From: DATAOG01 sp963782885
GTDB lineage: Bacteria > Pseudomonadota > Alphaproteobacteria > Geminicoccales > Geminicoccaceae
Assembly: GCA_963782885.1 (NCBI GenBank)
Contig: CAWALL010000015.1
Span: 124,001 to 188,000, forward strand
Length of the DNA stretch: 64,000 nucleotides
Reading direction: 5' to 3'
Shown: piece by piece, positions 44,012 through 53,079 of the stretch
Numbering within the stretch: position 1 is the stretch's first letter
Layout: every line of letters begins with the position of its first letter
Notes under the pieces: model-generated
The model's database searches: none
Told to the model about the DNA's origin: nothing
What the model saw: the letters and a program-made list of their open reading frames with translations, nothing else
Made by a program: the position numbers and the translations under genes

Positions 44012-44776
44012 ATGGCCGAGGCGCCCGCCGCCAAGGGTTCCGCCCCCGGCCCCGCGATCATCCTGGTCCGGCCGCAGCTCGGCGAGAACGTCGGCACCGC
44101 AGCGCGCGCGATGCTGAACTTCGGGCTCACCGACCTGCGCCTGGTCCGCCCGCAATGCGGCTGGCCGAACGTCAAGGCGGTCAACGCCGCCTCGGGCGCG
44201 ACGCTGGTCCTGAACCGCGTCCAGCTGTTCGAGACCGTCGAGGAGGCCTGCGCCGACCGGCATCGCCTGTACGCGACGACCGCCCGGGGGCGCGACCTGC
44301 CGAAGCCCGAGGTGACCGCGGCCGCGGCGGCGCGTGAGGGCCGGACCGCGCTCGCCGCGGGGCAAGGCGTCGGCGTGCTGTTCGGTCCGGAGCGGACCGG
44401 GCTTACCAACGACGAGCTCATCCTGGCCGACGCGGTCCTGCGGATCCCGGTCAATCCGGACTTTTTCTCGCTCAATCTCGCCCAGGCGGTGCTGCTGATC
44501 GCCTACGAATGGCGGCAGGCGGCCGAGGCGGCACCGGCGGCAGCGTCGATCGCGGGCGCCGGGCCGCCGGCGACCAAGGGCGAGCTCGCCGGCCTGCTCG
44601 ACCACCTGGTCGCCGAGCTCGATGCCGTCGATTTCTTCCGCACGCCGGACCGGCGCCAGAGCATGGCGCGCGCGCTCAAGGCGATCTTCGCCCGCGCCGC
44701 GCTCGGCACGCCTGACGTCCATCTGTTGCGCGGCGTGATCAAGCAGCTGGCCCGCGGCCGCCGGGGTGGAGCATGA
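44012..44776 (+). CDS. trmJ: tRNA (cytidine/uridine-2'-O-)-methyltransferase TrmJ
   Basis: SPOUT-class methyltransferase acting on tRNA, 254 residues. The knot motifs are clear: ILVRPQLGENVGTAARAMLN, LVRPQCGWPN, VGVLFGPERTGLTNDELILA and IPVNPDFFSLNLAQAVLLIA. The C-terminal helical part (ELAGLLDHLVAELDAVDFFR) is typical of TrmJ rather than TrmL. The start ATG directly follows the cimA stop. Confidence 0.92.
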   Translation: MAEAPAAKGSAPGPAIILVRPQLGENVGTAARAMLNFGLTDLRLVRPQCGWPNVKAVNAASGATLVLNRVQLFETVEEACADRHRLYATTARGRDLPKPEVTAAAAAREGRTALAAGQGVGVLFGPERTGLTNDELILADAVLRIPVNPDFFSLNLAQAVLLIAYEWRQAAEAAPAAASIAGAGPPATKGELAGLLDHLVAELDAVDFFRTPDRRQSMARALKAIFARAALGTPDVHLLRGVIKQLARGRRGGA

Positions 44777-44782
44777 CCGAAT

Positions 44783-44802
44783 GACCCCATGGGGTCGTAT
44801 AC
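44783..44802. promoter_or_regulatory. Candidate VapB operator, nested palindromes
   Basis: GACCCCATGGGGTC (44783-44796) is a perfect 14-bp palindrome followed directly by GTATAC (44797-44802), itself a palindrome. The pair lies 21 bases before the vapB start. VapBC and FitAB antitoxins bind palindromic sites at their own promoter; this could be one. Confidence 0.5.
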
Positions 44803-44823
44803 CGAGCTCGGAGAGCGCAAGGC

Positions 44824-45069
44824 ATGGCCGATATCAAGATCCGCAAGCTCGACGACTGGGTGGTCAATTCCTTCCGGGCCCGGGCCAAGAAGGCCGGGCG
44901 CAGCCTGGAGGCGGAGCTGCGCCAGTTCCTGACCGAGGCGACGCGTCAACGGCGCGAGAGCTATCTGCAGAGATTGAACGCCTTCAGTGAGCGCCTGCGC
45001 GACAAATACGGCGAGATGCCGGATTCGACGCCCCTGATCCGGGAGATTCGCGATCGGGATCTCGCTTGA
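44824..45069 (+). CDS. VapB/FitA-type antitoxin
   Basis: Ribbon-helix-helix antitoxin of 81 residues: MADIKIRKLDDWVVNSFRAR is the DNA-binding part and a C-terminal tail (SERLRDKYGEMPDSTPLIRE) would wrap the toxin. The start ATG has a GGAGAG site. It is intact, although its toxin gene is ruined, so it is now an orphan and perhaps a remaining autorepressor. Confidence 0.8.
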   Translation: MADIKIRKLDDWVVNSFRARAKKAGRSLEAELRQFLTEATRQRRESYLQRLNAFSERLRDKYGEMPDSTPLIREIRDRDLA

Positions 45070-45471
45070 TCGTCGTTGATGCCAGCGTGGTCGTGAAATG
45101 GTTCGCGCCGGAGCCAGGTCACACCGCGGCGAAAGCATTTCGTCGGCCGCGAACTGATCGCGCCGGCTCTCGTCCGCGTCGAGGTCGCCTCTGCCCTGGT
45201 CAAGAAGGGTGCGCGCGGCGATCCGTCACCGGATGACGTGGAATGAGCGTTGCAGTTGTGGTTCGGCGGGCTGGCGGAGGGTCAGATCGCGCTGATTCCC
45301 GATGGCGATGATCTGCCTGAGGCCGGCGCGCTCGCGCTTGAGCTCCACCACCCGGTTCCTGGTTGCCTCTATCTGGCTGCTGCACGGCGGCTGAGCGCAC
45401 CGCTGATCACCGCCCGACGCGCGGCAGTCAAGCATGCCGCCGTCCAGGTCCTGGCCGGGGATCCGCTCTAG
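45066..45471 (+). pseudogene. VapC PIN-domain toxin, frameshifted and with a stop codon
   Basis: The ribonuclease toxin starts at TTG 45066 (overlapping the vapB stop) with IVVDASVVVKWF, the PIN first acidic motif. The frame breaks near 45140-45145; the homologous sequence continues in the next frame as GRELIAPALVRVEVASALVK, then meets an in-frame TGA at 45244-45246. The remaining C-terminus runs to the stop at 45471 (HHPVPGCLYLAAARRL). The acidic residues in the last two PIN motifs are replaced: DCLYLA by GCLYLA, and TAD by TAR. This is a decayed gene, not a single error. Confidence 0.85.
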
Positions 45472-45728
45472 CCAGGATCCAGCCCTCTCGACGCTGACCC
45501 TGAGACGCGTCAGCCCGGATCCGGTGCTGGCCGCGGCGGCGGCTCGGGCGGATTAACGCATCCGAAACGGCGTCTGAGCGAAAGTCGGTTCTGCTGCGGC
45601 GACACCGGGTCGCCCTTAGTAGGCTTCGGGAGCCGATATTGGACGAGGCACGCGGTCCCGCACGCGAACCGAGGTCCCATCGGGGCACCGACGGGCTGGC
45701 GGCAAGTGCAGCTTCGCCGGCGGGCCGA

Positions 45729-47345
45729 ATGGAGCCGAAGCCGAAGGCGACGGCAGCCGAGGGCGGTCCGCAGATCGGGCGGGTGATGTCGGTCGCCGGC
45801 GCGATCGTCTGGGGCCTGCTCGAGCCCGAGGCCGCCGGCAGCGCCGAGATCGGCCACGTGGTCCGGCTGCACGGCGCGACCGGTCGCAGCTTCGGCGTCA
45901 TCACCACACTCAAGAACGATGGCAGGCGCGGCGCCGACGACGACCGGCGGCTGGTCGAGATCCGGCTGATCGGCGAGATCCTGAACAGCAGCTCGAACCG
46001 CTGGCGCTTCCAGCGCGGCGTGTCCAGCTATCCGCCGCTGGACAGCCTGATCCACGCCAGCACGCGCGAGGAGCTGTGCGCGATCTACGCGCGGCCCGAG
46101 GTCTCGACCGTCCGGCTCGGCACCTTGCGCAACGCGGCCGATCTGCCGGCGTTCGCGATGACCGACAATCTGCTCGGCAAGCACTTCGCGGTGCTCGGCA
46201 CCACCGGTGCCGGCAAGTCCTGCGCGGTCACCGTGATCCTGCGCGCGATCCTCGACGCCCACCCCTTCGGCCACGTCATCATGCTCGATCCGCACAACGA
46301 GTATGCGACCGCCTTCCAGGGCCGGGCCGAGCTGCTCAACCCGAGCAATCTGAAGCTGCCGTACTGGCTGCTCAACTTCGAGGAGGTCGCCGCGATCCTG
46401 GTCAACCAGGAATCGCCCGAGGGCGCCTACGCCGAAGGCGCGATCCTCCGGCGGGCGATCCTCCGGGCCCGGCGCAGCTTCTCCGGCGAGAGCGGCAGCC
46501 TCGACCACATCACGGTCGACACCCCGGTGCCCTACCGGCTGTCGGAGCTGATCCAGGTGCTCAAGGACGAGATGGGCGCCTTCAACAAGGCCGACAGCGC
46601 CGTCTACTACCAGCATCTGGTCAACCGGGTCGAGAGCGTGAGCAGCGACAAGCGCTACGATTTCATGTTCTCGAGCTTCAGCGTCCGCGACAACATGCGT
46701 CAGATCCTGTCGCGGATCCTGCGCATCCCGGTCGAGGGCAAGCCGATCACGATCATCGACATCTCGGGCGTGCCCTCGGAGATCGTCGACGTCGTGGTCT
46801 CGGTGCTCTGCCGTCTGATCTTCGAGTTCGCGCTCTGGAGCGATCGCGATCGGACGCCGCCCTTGCTCCTGGTCTGCGAGGAGGCGCATCGCTACGTCCC
46901 GCGCGACGATCAGACCGGGTTTGCGCCGACCCGGCGCGCGATCTCGCGAATTGCCAAGGAGGGCCGCAAGTACGGCCTGTCGCTCTGCCTGGTGACCCAG
47001 CGTCCGGCCGATCTCTCGGTCAGCAGCCTGTCCCAGTGCAACACGATCTTCGCGCTCCGGCTCGGCAACGAGCACGACCTCGAGTTCGTCCGCCATGCGG
47101 TGCCCGACAGCTCGCGCTGGCTGGCCGACGCGCTGCCCGCGCTCAACACCCAGGAGGCGCTGGTCCTCGGCGACGGCGTGCCGGTGCCGCTGCACATCCG
47201 CTTCCAGGAGCTGGCACCCGGAGAGCGGCCGGCCAGCACCACGCCGCCGTTCGCCACCGCCTGGCAGAGCGACCGGGGCGACGAGGAGCTGATCGCGGAG
47301 ACGATCGACCGCTGGCGCCACCAGGTGCGGGCACAGACCGCCTAG
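45729..47345 (+). CDS. HerA-like ATPase (DUF87)
   Basis: AAA-type ATPase of the HerA/FtsK superfamily, 538 residues. The N-terminal beta barrel (HerA-ATS-like: GRVMSVAGAIVWGLLEPE, GHVVRLHGATGRSFG) is followed by Walker A GTTGAGKS (157-164), Walker B LLLVCEEAHRYV and the Arg-rich GRKYGLSLCLVTQRPADLS. HerA works with NurA in archaeal and bacterial end resection, or with SIR2 or DUF4297 in phage defence; none of these partners is adjacent. The ATG at 45729 is chosen; a TTG 90 bases earlier only adds disordered residues. Confidence 0.85.
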   Translation: MEPKPKATAAEGGPQIGRVMSVAGAIVWGLLEPEAAGSAEIGHVVRLHGATGRSFGVITTLKNDGRRGADDDRRLVEIRLIGEILNSSSNRWRFQRGVSSYPPLDSLIHASTREELCAIYARPEVSTVRLGTLRNAADLPAFAMTDNLLGKHFAVLGTTGAGKSCAVTVILRAILDAHPFGHVIMLDPHNEYATAFQGRAELLNPSNLKLPYWLLNFEEVAAILVNQESPEGAYAEGAILRRAILRARRSFSGESGSLDHITVDTPVPYRLSELIQVLKDEMGAFNKADSAVYYQHLVNRVESVSSDKRYDFMFSSFSVRDNMRQILSRILRIPVEGKPITIIDISGVPSEIVDVVVSVLCRLIFEFALWSDRDRTPPLLLVCEEAHRYVPRDDQTGFAPTRRAISRIAKEGRKYGLSLCLVTQRPADLSVSSLSQCNTIFALRLGNEHDLEFVRHAVPDSSRWLADALPALNTQEALVLGDGVPVPLHIRFQELAPGERPASTTPPFATAWQSDRGDEELIAETIDRWRHQVRAQTA

Positions 47346-47405
47346 CCGCGGCCTTCCGGCAGCTTCGCCCGACCAAGGCCGAGATCCCGGCCGCTGGCAA
47401 AGCCT

Positions 47406-47433
47406 TTGACATCCTGGCGCCGATCGCTATAAC
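47406..47433 (+). promoter_or_regulatory. Sigma-70-type promoter of rpsD
   Basis: TTGACA (47406-47411, perfect -35) and TATAAC (47428-47433, five of six matches) are separated by 16 bases. Transcription would start near 47440 and give an 80-base leader before the rpsD start at 47521. Confidence 0.75.
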
Positions 47434-47447
47434 CGGCGCGGTTCGAA

Positions 47448-47486
47448 GACCGCCGGATTCGCGGTCCGTTCCGCCGTGCCGGAACG
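47448..47486 (+). promoter_or_regulatory. Tandem hairpins in the rpsD leader
   Basis: Two adjacent stem-loops: GACCGC/GCGGTC with a 7-base loop (47448-47466) and CGTTCCG/CGGAACG with a 6-base loop (47467-47486). Ribosomal protein S4 represses its own synthesis by binding mRNA in several bacteria, so this leader could be an S4 target. No matching riboswitch class is recognised. Confidence 0.45.
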
Positions 47487-47520
47487 CCAGCCACCTTAGC
47501 GGAATGCCAGCAAGCCCGTC

Positions 47521-48135
47521 ATGACCAAACGCGTCGAAGCGAAGAACAAGATCTGTCGCCGTCTCGGGGTCAACCTCTGGGGCCGCGCCCGCAACCCGAT
47601 CGTCAAGCGCGACTATCCGCCCGGGGAGCACGGCTCCAAGCGGCGCAAGATCTCGGGCTACGGGCAGCAGCTGGCAGCCAAGCAGAAGCTCAAGGGCTAC
47701 TACGGCAACATCACCGAGCGGCAGTTCCAGCGGGTCTACCAGGAGGCCGTGCGCCGGCGCGGCGACACCGCCGAGGCCATGGTCGGGCTGCTCGAGCGGC
47801 GTCTCGACATCGTGGTCTACCGGTTGAACTTCGTGCCGACCGTGTTCGCGGCGCGCCAGTTCGTCAACCACGGCCACGTCACGGTCAACGGCCGGCGGGT
47901 GACCATCCCGAGCTACATGGTGCGCGAGGGCGATGTGATCGAGGTCCGGGAGAAGTCCAAGAACCTGGCGCTCGTGCTCGGGACGGTCCAGCAGCCGGAG
48001 CGGGACGTGCCGGACTATCTCTCGGTCGATCACAAGGCGCTCAAGGGCACGCTCGTGCGGGTGCCGAAGCTCGCCGACGTGCCCTACCCGGTGCAGATGG
48101 AGCCGAACCTGGTGATCGAGTACTACTCGCGCTGA
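47521..48135 (+). CDS. rpsD: 30S ribosomal protein S4
   Basis: Primary 16S rRNA-binding protein and assembly nucleator, 204 residues. The N-terminal domain (CRRLGVNLWGRARNPIVKRD, YPPGEHG) is of the cysteine-poor type without a zinc motif. The S4 RNA-binding domain follows: LERRLDIVVYRLNFVPTVFA, ARQFVNHGHVTVNGRRVTIP. It ends with the standard PNLVIEYYSR. It stands alone rather than in the alpha operon, which is usual in alphaproteobacteria. Confidence 0.98.
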   Translation: MTKRVEAKNKICRRLGVNLWGRARNPIVKRDYPPGEHGSKRRKISGYGQQLAAKQKLKGYYGNITERQFQRVYQEAVRRRGDTAEAMVGLLERRLDIVVYRLNFVPTVFAARQFVNHGHVTVNGRRVTIPSYMVREGDVIEVREKSKNLALVLGTVQQPERDVPDYLSVDHKALKGTLVRVPKLADVPYPVQMEPNLVIEYYSR

Positions 48136-48477
48136 GGTCGGCTCGGCCGGGGCTTGCGGGGCGCAACCACCTCGGCATTCGTCGGCAGCGGCGAGCGGAT
48201 CGTCGCACCCGGTCGCCCAGCCGGTTGCGGGCCCACGGGCCCGATGCCACATCCGGCCAAGGCACCGCCGCGCGCAGGCGGTTCAGCAATCGTTCAACGA
48301 GCCCGTGCTCTTCTCGCGCGGTGGATTGTGGGGCGGAGCTGCAACAGCCGAGCAAAAAACGCGATCCCGGTGTCGAATCTGGTCGCCTCGCTCGCGTCCA
48401 GAAGACTATATCCGGCGCCGGCAGTCCGGGCCCGCGAGGGTCGCGGCCGGCCGGCCTCTTCGAGGAGCGATTCGACC
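48136..48477. other. Intergenic region downstream of rpsD
   Basis: These 342 bases carry no gene I can support. They contain GC-rich self-complementary stretches such as CGGGCCCACGGGCCCG near 48228-48243 but no U-tract, and an AGGAG at 48463-48467 for the next gene. Confidence 0.4.
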
Positions 48478-49299
48478 GTGGCCAGCCGTCTCGTCCGAAC
48501 CACGAGTTTCCTGATCAGCGGCCTGATCGCGCTCGCGCTGACGGCCGGCGCGCTCCGGGCCGAACCGGACGAGCCGCTTAGCCTGCGCTATGGCGTCTAC
48601 TGGGCGGGCTTCCAGATCGCCACGCTCGCGCTCGACCATCGCGTCGACTCCAGCCAGTACCGCTCGGAGCTGCTGGTCAAGACCGTCGGCCTGGTCGAAA
48701 AGCTCGCGCACTACCGCTCCAAGACGCTCGCGGTCGGGCGGCTGGAGCCTGACGAGAGCCTGGCCCCGATCACCTTCAGCTCCGAATACAGCTCCCACAA
48801 GAAGGACCGGCGCGCGGTCGTGCGCTTCGATCGCGAGAGCGGCGATGTGGTCGACCTCAAGATCACCAAGCGGGGCAAGCCGGACAGCAGCAAGGTGCCG
48901 GTGGCGCTGCGCAAGAACGTGACCGATCCGCTGACCGCGTTCTTCCAGCTGCGCGACTTCGTCGCCACAGCCGGCGCGCACGAGCCGTACACTGCGGCGG
49001 TCTTCGACGGCCGCCGGCGCTATGACCTGGCGGCCGAGGTCACCGACCACGATCGTGTCTGGGTGGCCGGACGCAAGCGGCAGGTCATCCGGGTCGGGAT
49101 CACGCTGACGCTGCTCGCCGGCTCCGATCTCGATGACGTCGAGCTCGACGACAACCAGCTCACGCTGGAGCTGCTGCTCAGCGACGATCAGCGCCTGCTG
49201 CCGCTCAAGATGGAGCTGCTCGATGGGACGCCGGGCGCCAGCATCGAGCTGCTCGAGGACTGCTCAGGCGAGGCCGGCTGTCAGCTGGCGGCGCGCTGA
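48478..49299 (+). CDS. DUF3108 exported protein
   Basis: Periplasmic protein of 273 residues with a signal peptide (to about 27, ending LRAEP). DUF3108 features: LSLRYGVYWAGFQIATLALD, a KTVGLVEKLAHYRSKTLAVG segment, FSSEYSSHKKDRRAVVRFDR and VTDPLTAFFQLRDFVATAG. These form a lipocalin-like barrel seen in proteins of the outer-membrane lipid or cell-envelope context; function is not established. The GTG at 48478 is set by AGGAG ten bases upstream. Convergent with grxD. Confidence 0.85.
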   Translation: MASRLVRTTSFLISGLIALALTAGALRAEPDEPLSLRYGVYWAGFQIATLALDHRVDSSQYRSELLVKTVGLVEKLAHYRSKTLAVGRLEPDESLAPITFSSEYSSHKKDRRAVVRFDRESGDVVDLKITKRGKPDSSKVPVALRKNVTDPLTAFFQLRDFVATAGAHEPYTAAVFDGRRRYDLAAEVTDHDRVWVAGRKRQVIRVGITLTLLAGSDLDDVELDDNQLTLELLLSDDQRLLPLKMELLDGTPGASIELLEDCSGEAGCQLAAR

Positions 49300-49309
49300 G
49301 CGCGGCAGG

Positions 49310-49645
<336 letters not shown>

Positions 49646-49673
49646 CGTCGGCTCCTGTGGAAACTCGTTGCGT

Positions 49674-49907
49674 TCAATCCGGCACCGCCGTGGTCAGGGC
49701 CAGAGCGTGCAGCTCGCCGCCCATGCGCGCACCGAGCGTCCGGTAGACCATCTGGTGCTGCTGGACCCGGCTCTTGCCGCGAAAGGCGGGCGCGACCACA
49801 TGCGCCCGATAGTGATTGCCGTCGCCCGCGAGGTCCTCGACGGTCACCTCCGCTTCCGGCAGCCCCTCGCGGATCAGCGCGCTGATCTCGTCGGCCGTCA
49901 TCGCCAT
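49674..49907 (-). CDS. BolA-family protein
   Basis: Partner of monothiol glutaredoxins in iron-sulfur trafficking, 77 residues. BolA features: TADEISALIREGLPEAEVTV, DGNHYRAHVVAPAFRGKSRV, QQHQMVYRTLG and ELHALALTT. The ATG at 49907 gives the usual short N-terminus. It lies between purL and grxD, the order typical of alphaproteobacteria. Confidence 0.92.
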   Translation of the reverse strand: MAMTADEISALIREGLPEAEVTVEDLAGDGNHYRAHVVAPAFRGKSRVQQHQMVYRTLGARMGGELHALALTTAVPD

Positions 49908-49924
49908 CGCGTGCGGTCCATCCC

Positions 49925-52129
49925 TCACAGTGCCGGGCCGGGGGTGCCCATGAACGCCGGCAACCAACCCTCGTGCACCCGGGCGAGCTCGCGCAAGCAT
50001 ATGGCATCGCGACCACTGAGCGTCAACGCACCGCCCCCGGTGGTCCCGACCCGGCGCGCCAGCACGCCCTGGTGCCGGGCGTCAGCCAGCAGCGCGTCCA
50101 GGCGCTCGTCGGCGACCGCCACGACATAGCGACCCTGGTCCTCGCCGAACAGCCAGCCCGGATCGCTGTCCGCCGGCACTTCCAGATCGGCGCCGGTCCC
50201 GGACGCCAGCACCATCTCGGCGAGCGCCACCGCGAGGCCGCCGTCGCCGAGGTCGTGGCAGGCCTCGACCTCGCCGGCCGCGATCCAGCCGCGCACCAGC
50301 TCACCGTTCCGGCGCTCGGTCGCGAGATCGACCGGCGGCGGCGCCCCCTCCTCGCGGCCGCAGACCTCGCGTAAATAGAGCGAGGCGCCGAGCCAGCCGA
50401 AGCTCTCGCCGATCAGGATCAGCGCCAAGCCCTCGCGCCGCCAGGCGAGCGTCGCAACCCGGCTCAGGTCCTCGATCAGGCCGAGACCGCCGATCACCGG
50501 CGTCGGCAGGACCGCCTGGCCGTCGGTCTCGTTGTAGAACGAGACGTTGCCGGACACGATCGGGAAGTCGAGCGCGCGGCAGGCGTCCGCCATGCCCCCG
50601 AGGCAGCCCGTGAACTGGCCCATTACCACCGGGTTCTCGGGGCTACCGAAGTTCAGGCAGTCGGTGATCGCGAGCGGCCGCGCGCCGACCGCCGAAAGAT
50701 TGCGCCAGGCTTCCGCGACCGCCTGCCGCCCGCCCGCCTCCGGATCCGCCAGGCAGTAGCGGGGCGTGCAGTCGGTGGTCAGCGCCAGGCCGCGGTTGCT
50801 GCCGTGGATCCGGATCACGGCGGCATCGCCGCCCGGACGCTCCACCGTGTCGCCCATGACCACGTGGTCGTACTGCTCGTAGATCCAGCGTTTCGAGGCC
50901 AGGTCCGGGCTTGCGAGCAGGCGGAGCAGCGCATCCCGATGGCCGAGTGGCGGGTTGACGTCGCGGGCGATCACCGGCGGCGGCACCGGGGTCCGGACAT
51001 GGGGCCGTTGATAGACCGGCGAGCCGCCGCTGACCGGCGCGATCGGGACGTTTGCCACTTGCTCGCCGCCGAAGCGGATCACCATGGCGCCGCTGTCGGT
51101 CACCCGGCCGACGGTGACGCAGTCCAGGTCCCATTTCGCGAACACCGCCGCCGCCTCGGCTTCGGCGCCCTGCCGCAGCACCAGCAGCATCCGCTCCTGG
51201 CTCTCCGAGAGCAGGATCTCGTAGGCGGTCATGCCGGTCTCGCGCGTCGGCACCCGGTCGAGGTCCATCTCGATGCCAGTGCCGCCGCGCGCCGCCATCT
51301 CGAACGACGACGAGGTCAGGCCGGCCGCCCCCATGTCCTGGATCGCGACGATCGCGTCGGTCTGCATCAGCTCCAGGCAGGCCTCGAGCAGCAGCTTCTC
51401 GGTGAACGGATCGCCGACCTGGACGGTCGGGCGCCTCGCCTCGCTCGCCTCGCTGAACTCGGCCGACGCCATGGTCGCGCCGTGGATGCCATCCCGGCCG
51501 GTCTTGGCGCCGACGTAGACCACCGGATTGCCGGCGCCGGCGGCGCGGGCGTAGAAGATCTGGTCCTTGGCGACCAGCCCGACGCACATCGCGTTGACCA
51601 GGATGTTGCCGTCGTAGGCGCGGTGGAAGGTGGTCTCGCCGCCGACCGTCGGCACGCCGATGCAGTTGCCGTAGCCGGCGATGCCGGCGACCACGCCGTC
51701 GACCAGGTGTCGCGTCCTGGGGTGGTCGGGCGCGCCGAAGCGCAGCGAATCGAGGATCGCGACGGGCCTCGCCCCCATCGTGAAGACGTCCCGGAGGATT
51801 CCGCCGACCCCGGTCGCGGCACCCTGGTAGGGCTCGATGAAGCTCGGATGGTTGTGGCTCTCGATCTTGAAGACCGCGGCCATGCCGTCCCCGAGGTCGA
51901 CCACGCCGGCGTTCTCTCCAGGGCCGCAGATGACCCAGGGCGCCTCGGTCGGCAGCTGTTTCAACCAGTGCTTCGACGACTTGTAGGAGCAGTGCTCGCT
52001 CCACATCACCGAGAAGATGCCGAGCTCGACCAGATTCGGGGCGCGGCCGAGAATTTCGACGATCCGGGCGTATTCGGCCTCGGAGAGGCCGTGCTCGGCG
52101 ATCAGCTCGGGCCTCGGCTCGAGCGTCAT
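49925..52129 (-). CDS. purL: Phosphoribosylformylglycinamidine synthase subunit PurL
   Basis: Synthetase subunit of FGAM synthase in purine biosynthesis, 734 residues (small type that needs PurQ and PurS). Motifs: SVMWSEHCSYKSSKHWLK, FKIESHNHPSFIEPYQGAAT, GVGGILRDVFTMGARPVAIL, PVVYVGAKTGRDGIHGA and HDLGDGGLAVALAEMVLASG. The ATG at 52129 overlaps the end of purQ (ATGA), so translation is coupled. Confidence 0.97.
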   Translation of the reverse strand: MTLEPRPELIAEHGLSEAEYARIVEILGRAPNLVELGIFSVMWSEHCSYKSSKHWLKQLPTEAPWVICGPGENAGVVDLGDGMAAVFKIESHNHPSFIEPYQGAATGVGGILRDVFTMGARPVAILDSLRFGAPDHPRTRHLVDGVVAGIAGYGNCIGVPTVGGETTFHRAYDGNILVNAMCVGLVAKDQIFYARAAGAGNPVVYVGAKTGRDGIHGATMASAEFSEASEARRPTVQVGDPFTEKLLLEACLELMQTDAIVAIQDMGAAGLTSSSFEMAARGGTGIEMDLDRVPTRETGMTAYEILLSESQERMLLVLRQGAEAEAAAVFAKWDLDCVTVGRVTDSGAMVIRFGGEQVANVPIAPVSGGSPVYQRPHVRTPVPPPVIARDVNPPLGHRDALLRLLASPDLASKRWIYEQYDHVVMGDTVERPGGDAAVIRIHGSNRGLALTTDCTPRYCLADPEAGGRQAVAEAWRNLSAVGARPLAITDCLNFGSPENPVVMGQFTGCLGGMADACRALDFPIVSGNVSFYNETDGQAVLPTPVIGGLGLIEDLSRVATLAWRREGLALILIGESFGWLGASLYLREVCGREEGAPPPVDLATERRNGELVRGWIAAGEVEACHDLGDGGLAVALAEMVLASGTGADLEVPADSDPGWLFGEDQGRYVVAVADERLDALLADARHQGVLARRVGTTGGGALTLSGRDAICLRELARVHEGWLPAFMGTPGPAL

Positions 52130-52785
52130 CCGAGCACCTCGACCAGGGCACAAAGCATGGTGCGGCCGTCGGTGCCGCCGGTGAGCGGGTCGGCCGCGCG
52201 CTCGGGGTGCGGCATCATGCCGAGCACGTTGCGCCCGACGCCGAGCACGCCCGCGATGTCGTCGACCGAGCCGTTCGGGTTGTCGAGGTAGCGGAACGCG
52301 ACCAGATCCTCGTCCTGGAGGCGCGCGAGGTCGTCCGGGGCGCAGACGTAGCAGCCGTCGTGGTGGGCGATCGGGATCTCGATCGACTGGCCGGCGGTGT
52401 ACCCGGCGGTGAACACCGAGGCGTCGGTCGCGACCTTGAGCGCCACCGGTCTGCAGATGAACTTGAGCCCAGCGTTGCTCAGCACCGCGCCCGGCAGCAG
52501 GCCCGCCTCGGTCAGAATCTGGAAGCCGTTGCAGATCCCGAGCACCGGCACGCCGGCAGCCGCGCGCCGGATCACCTCGGGCATGACCGGAGAGCGCGCC
52601 GCGATCGCGCCGCAGCGCAGGTAATCGCCATAACTGAAGCCGCCCGGCAGCACGATCAGGTCGAGCTTGGGCAGCTCGCTCGCGCCATGCCAGAGGCGCG
52701 AGACCTTGGCGCCGGCGGCGGCGAGCGCCACCGCGACGTCGCGATCGCAATTCGAGCCCGGGAAGGTGATGACGCCCGCCTGCAC
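52126..52785 (-). CDS. purQ: Phosphoribosylformylglycinamidine synthase subunit PurQ
   Basis: Glutaminase subunit that supplies ammonia to PurL, 219 residues. The class I glutamine amidotransferase nucleophile is in VPVLGICNGFQILTEAGLLP and the catalytic His-x-Glu in MMPHPERAADP. The GTG at 52785 leads directly into AGVITFPGSNCDRDVA, the standard N-terminus. It overlaps purL by four bases. Confidence 0.96.
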   Translation of the reverse strand: MQAGVITFPGSNCDRDVAVALAAAGAKVSRLWHGASELPKLDLIVLPGGFSYGDYLRCGAIAARSPVMPEVIRRAAAGVPVLGICNGFQILTEAGLLPGAVLSNAGLKFICRPVALKVATDASVFTAGYTAGQSIEIPIAHHDGCYVCAPDDLARLQDEDLVAFRYLDNPNGSVDDIAGVLGVGRNVLGMMPHPERAADPLTGGTDGRTMLCALVEVLG

Positions 52786-52811
52786 GCGTGCCTCGCGAAT
52801 CGCGTCTGGTG

Positions 52812-53066
52812 CTAGCCCTCACCAGCGTCCTCGAAGGTCACCGAATAGGTCTCGATCACCGGATTGGCCAGCAGCTGCTCACACATCGCCCGGACCTCCG
52901 CCTCGGCCGCGGCGCGGTCGGCCCGGTCGAGATCGAGCTCGATCAGCTTGCCCTGGCGGACCGTACCGACGCCGGCGAAGCCGAGCTGACCCAGCGCGCG
53001 CCCGATCGCGGCCCCCTGCGGATCGAGCACCCCCTCTTTGAGGCGGACGTGAACGCGCGCCTTCAT
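52812..53066 (-). CDS. purS: Phosphoribosylformylglycinamidine synthase subunit PurS
   Basis: Small structural subunit (84 residues) that joins PurL and PurQ. Family features: VHVRLKEGVLDPQGAAIGRA, LGQLGFAGVGTVRQGKLIEL and MCEQLLANPVIETYSV. It lies 26 bases before the purQ start and 13 bases after the purC stop, in one operon. Confidence 0.95.
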   Translation of the reverse strand: MKARVHVRLKEGVLDPQGAAIGRALGQLGFAGVGTVRQGKLIELDLDRADRAAAEAEVRAMCEQLLANPVIETYSVTFEDAGEG

Positions 53067-53079
53067 CAGCGACTGCGCC

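Noticed and set aside
42326..44722. Minus-strand open frame of about 800 codons opposite cimA and trmJ
   Set aside because: Shadow frame across two well-defined genes, no family pattern.
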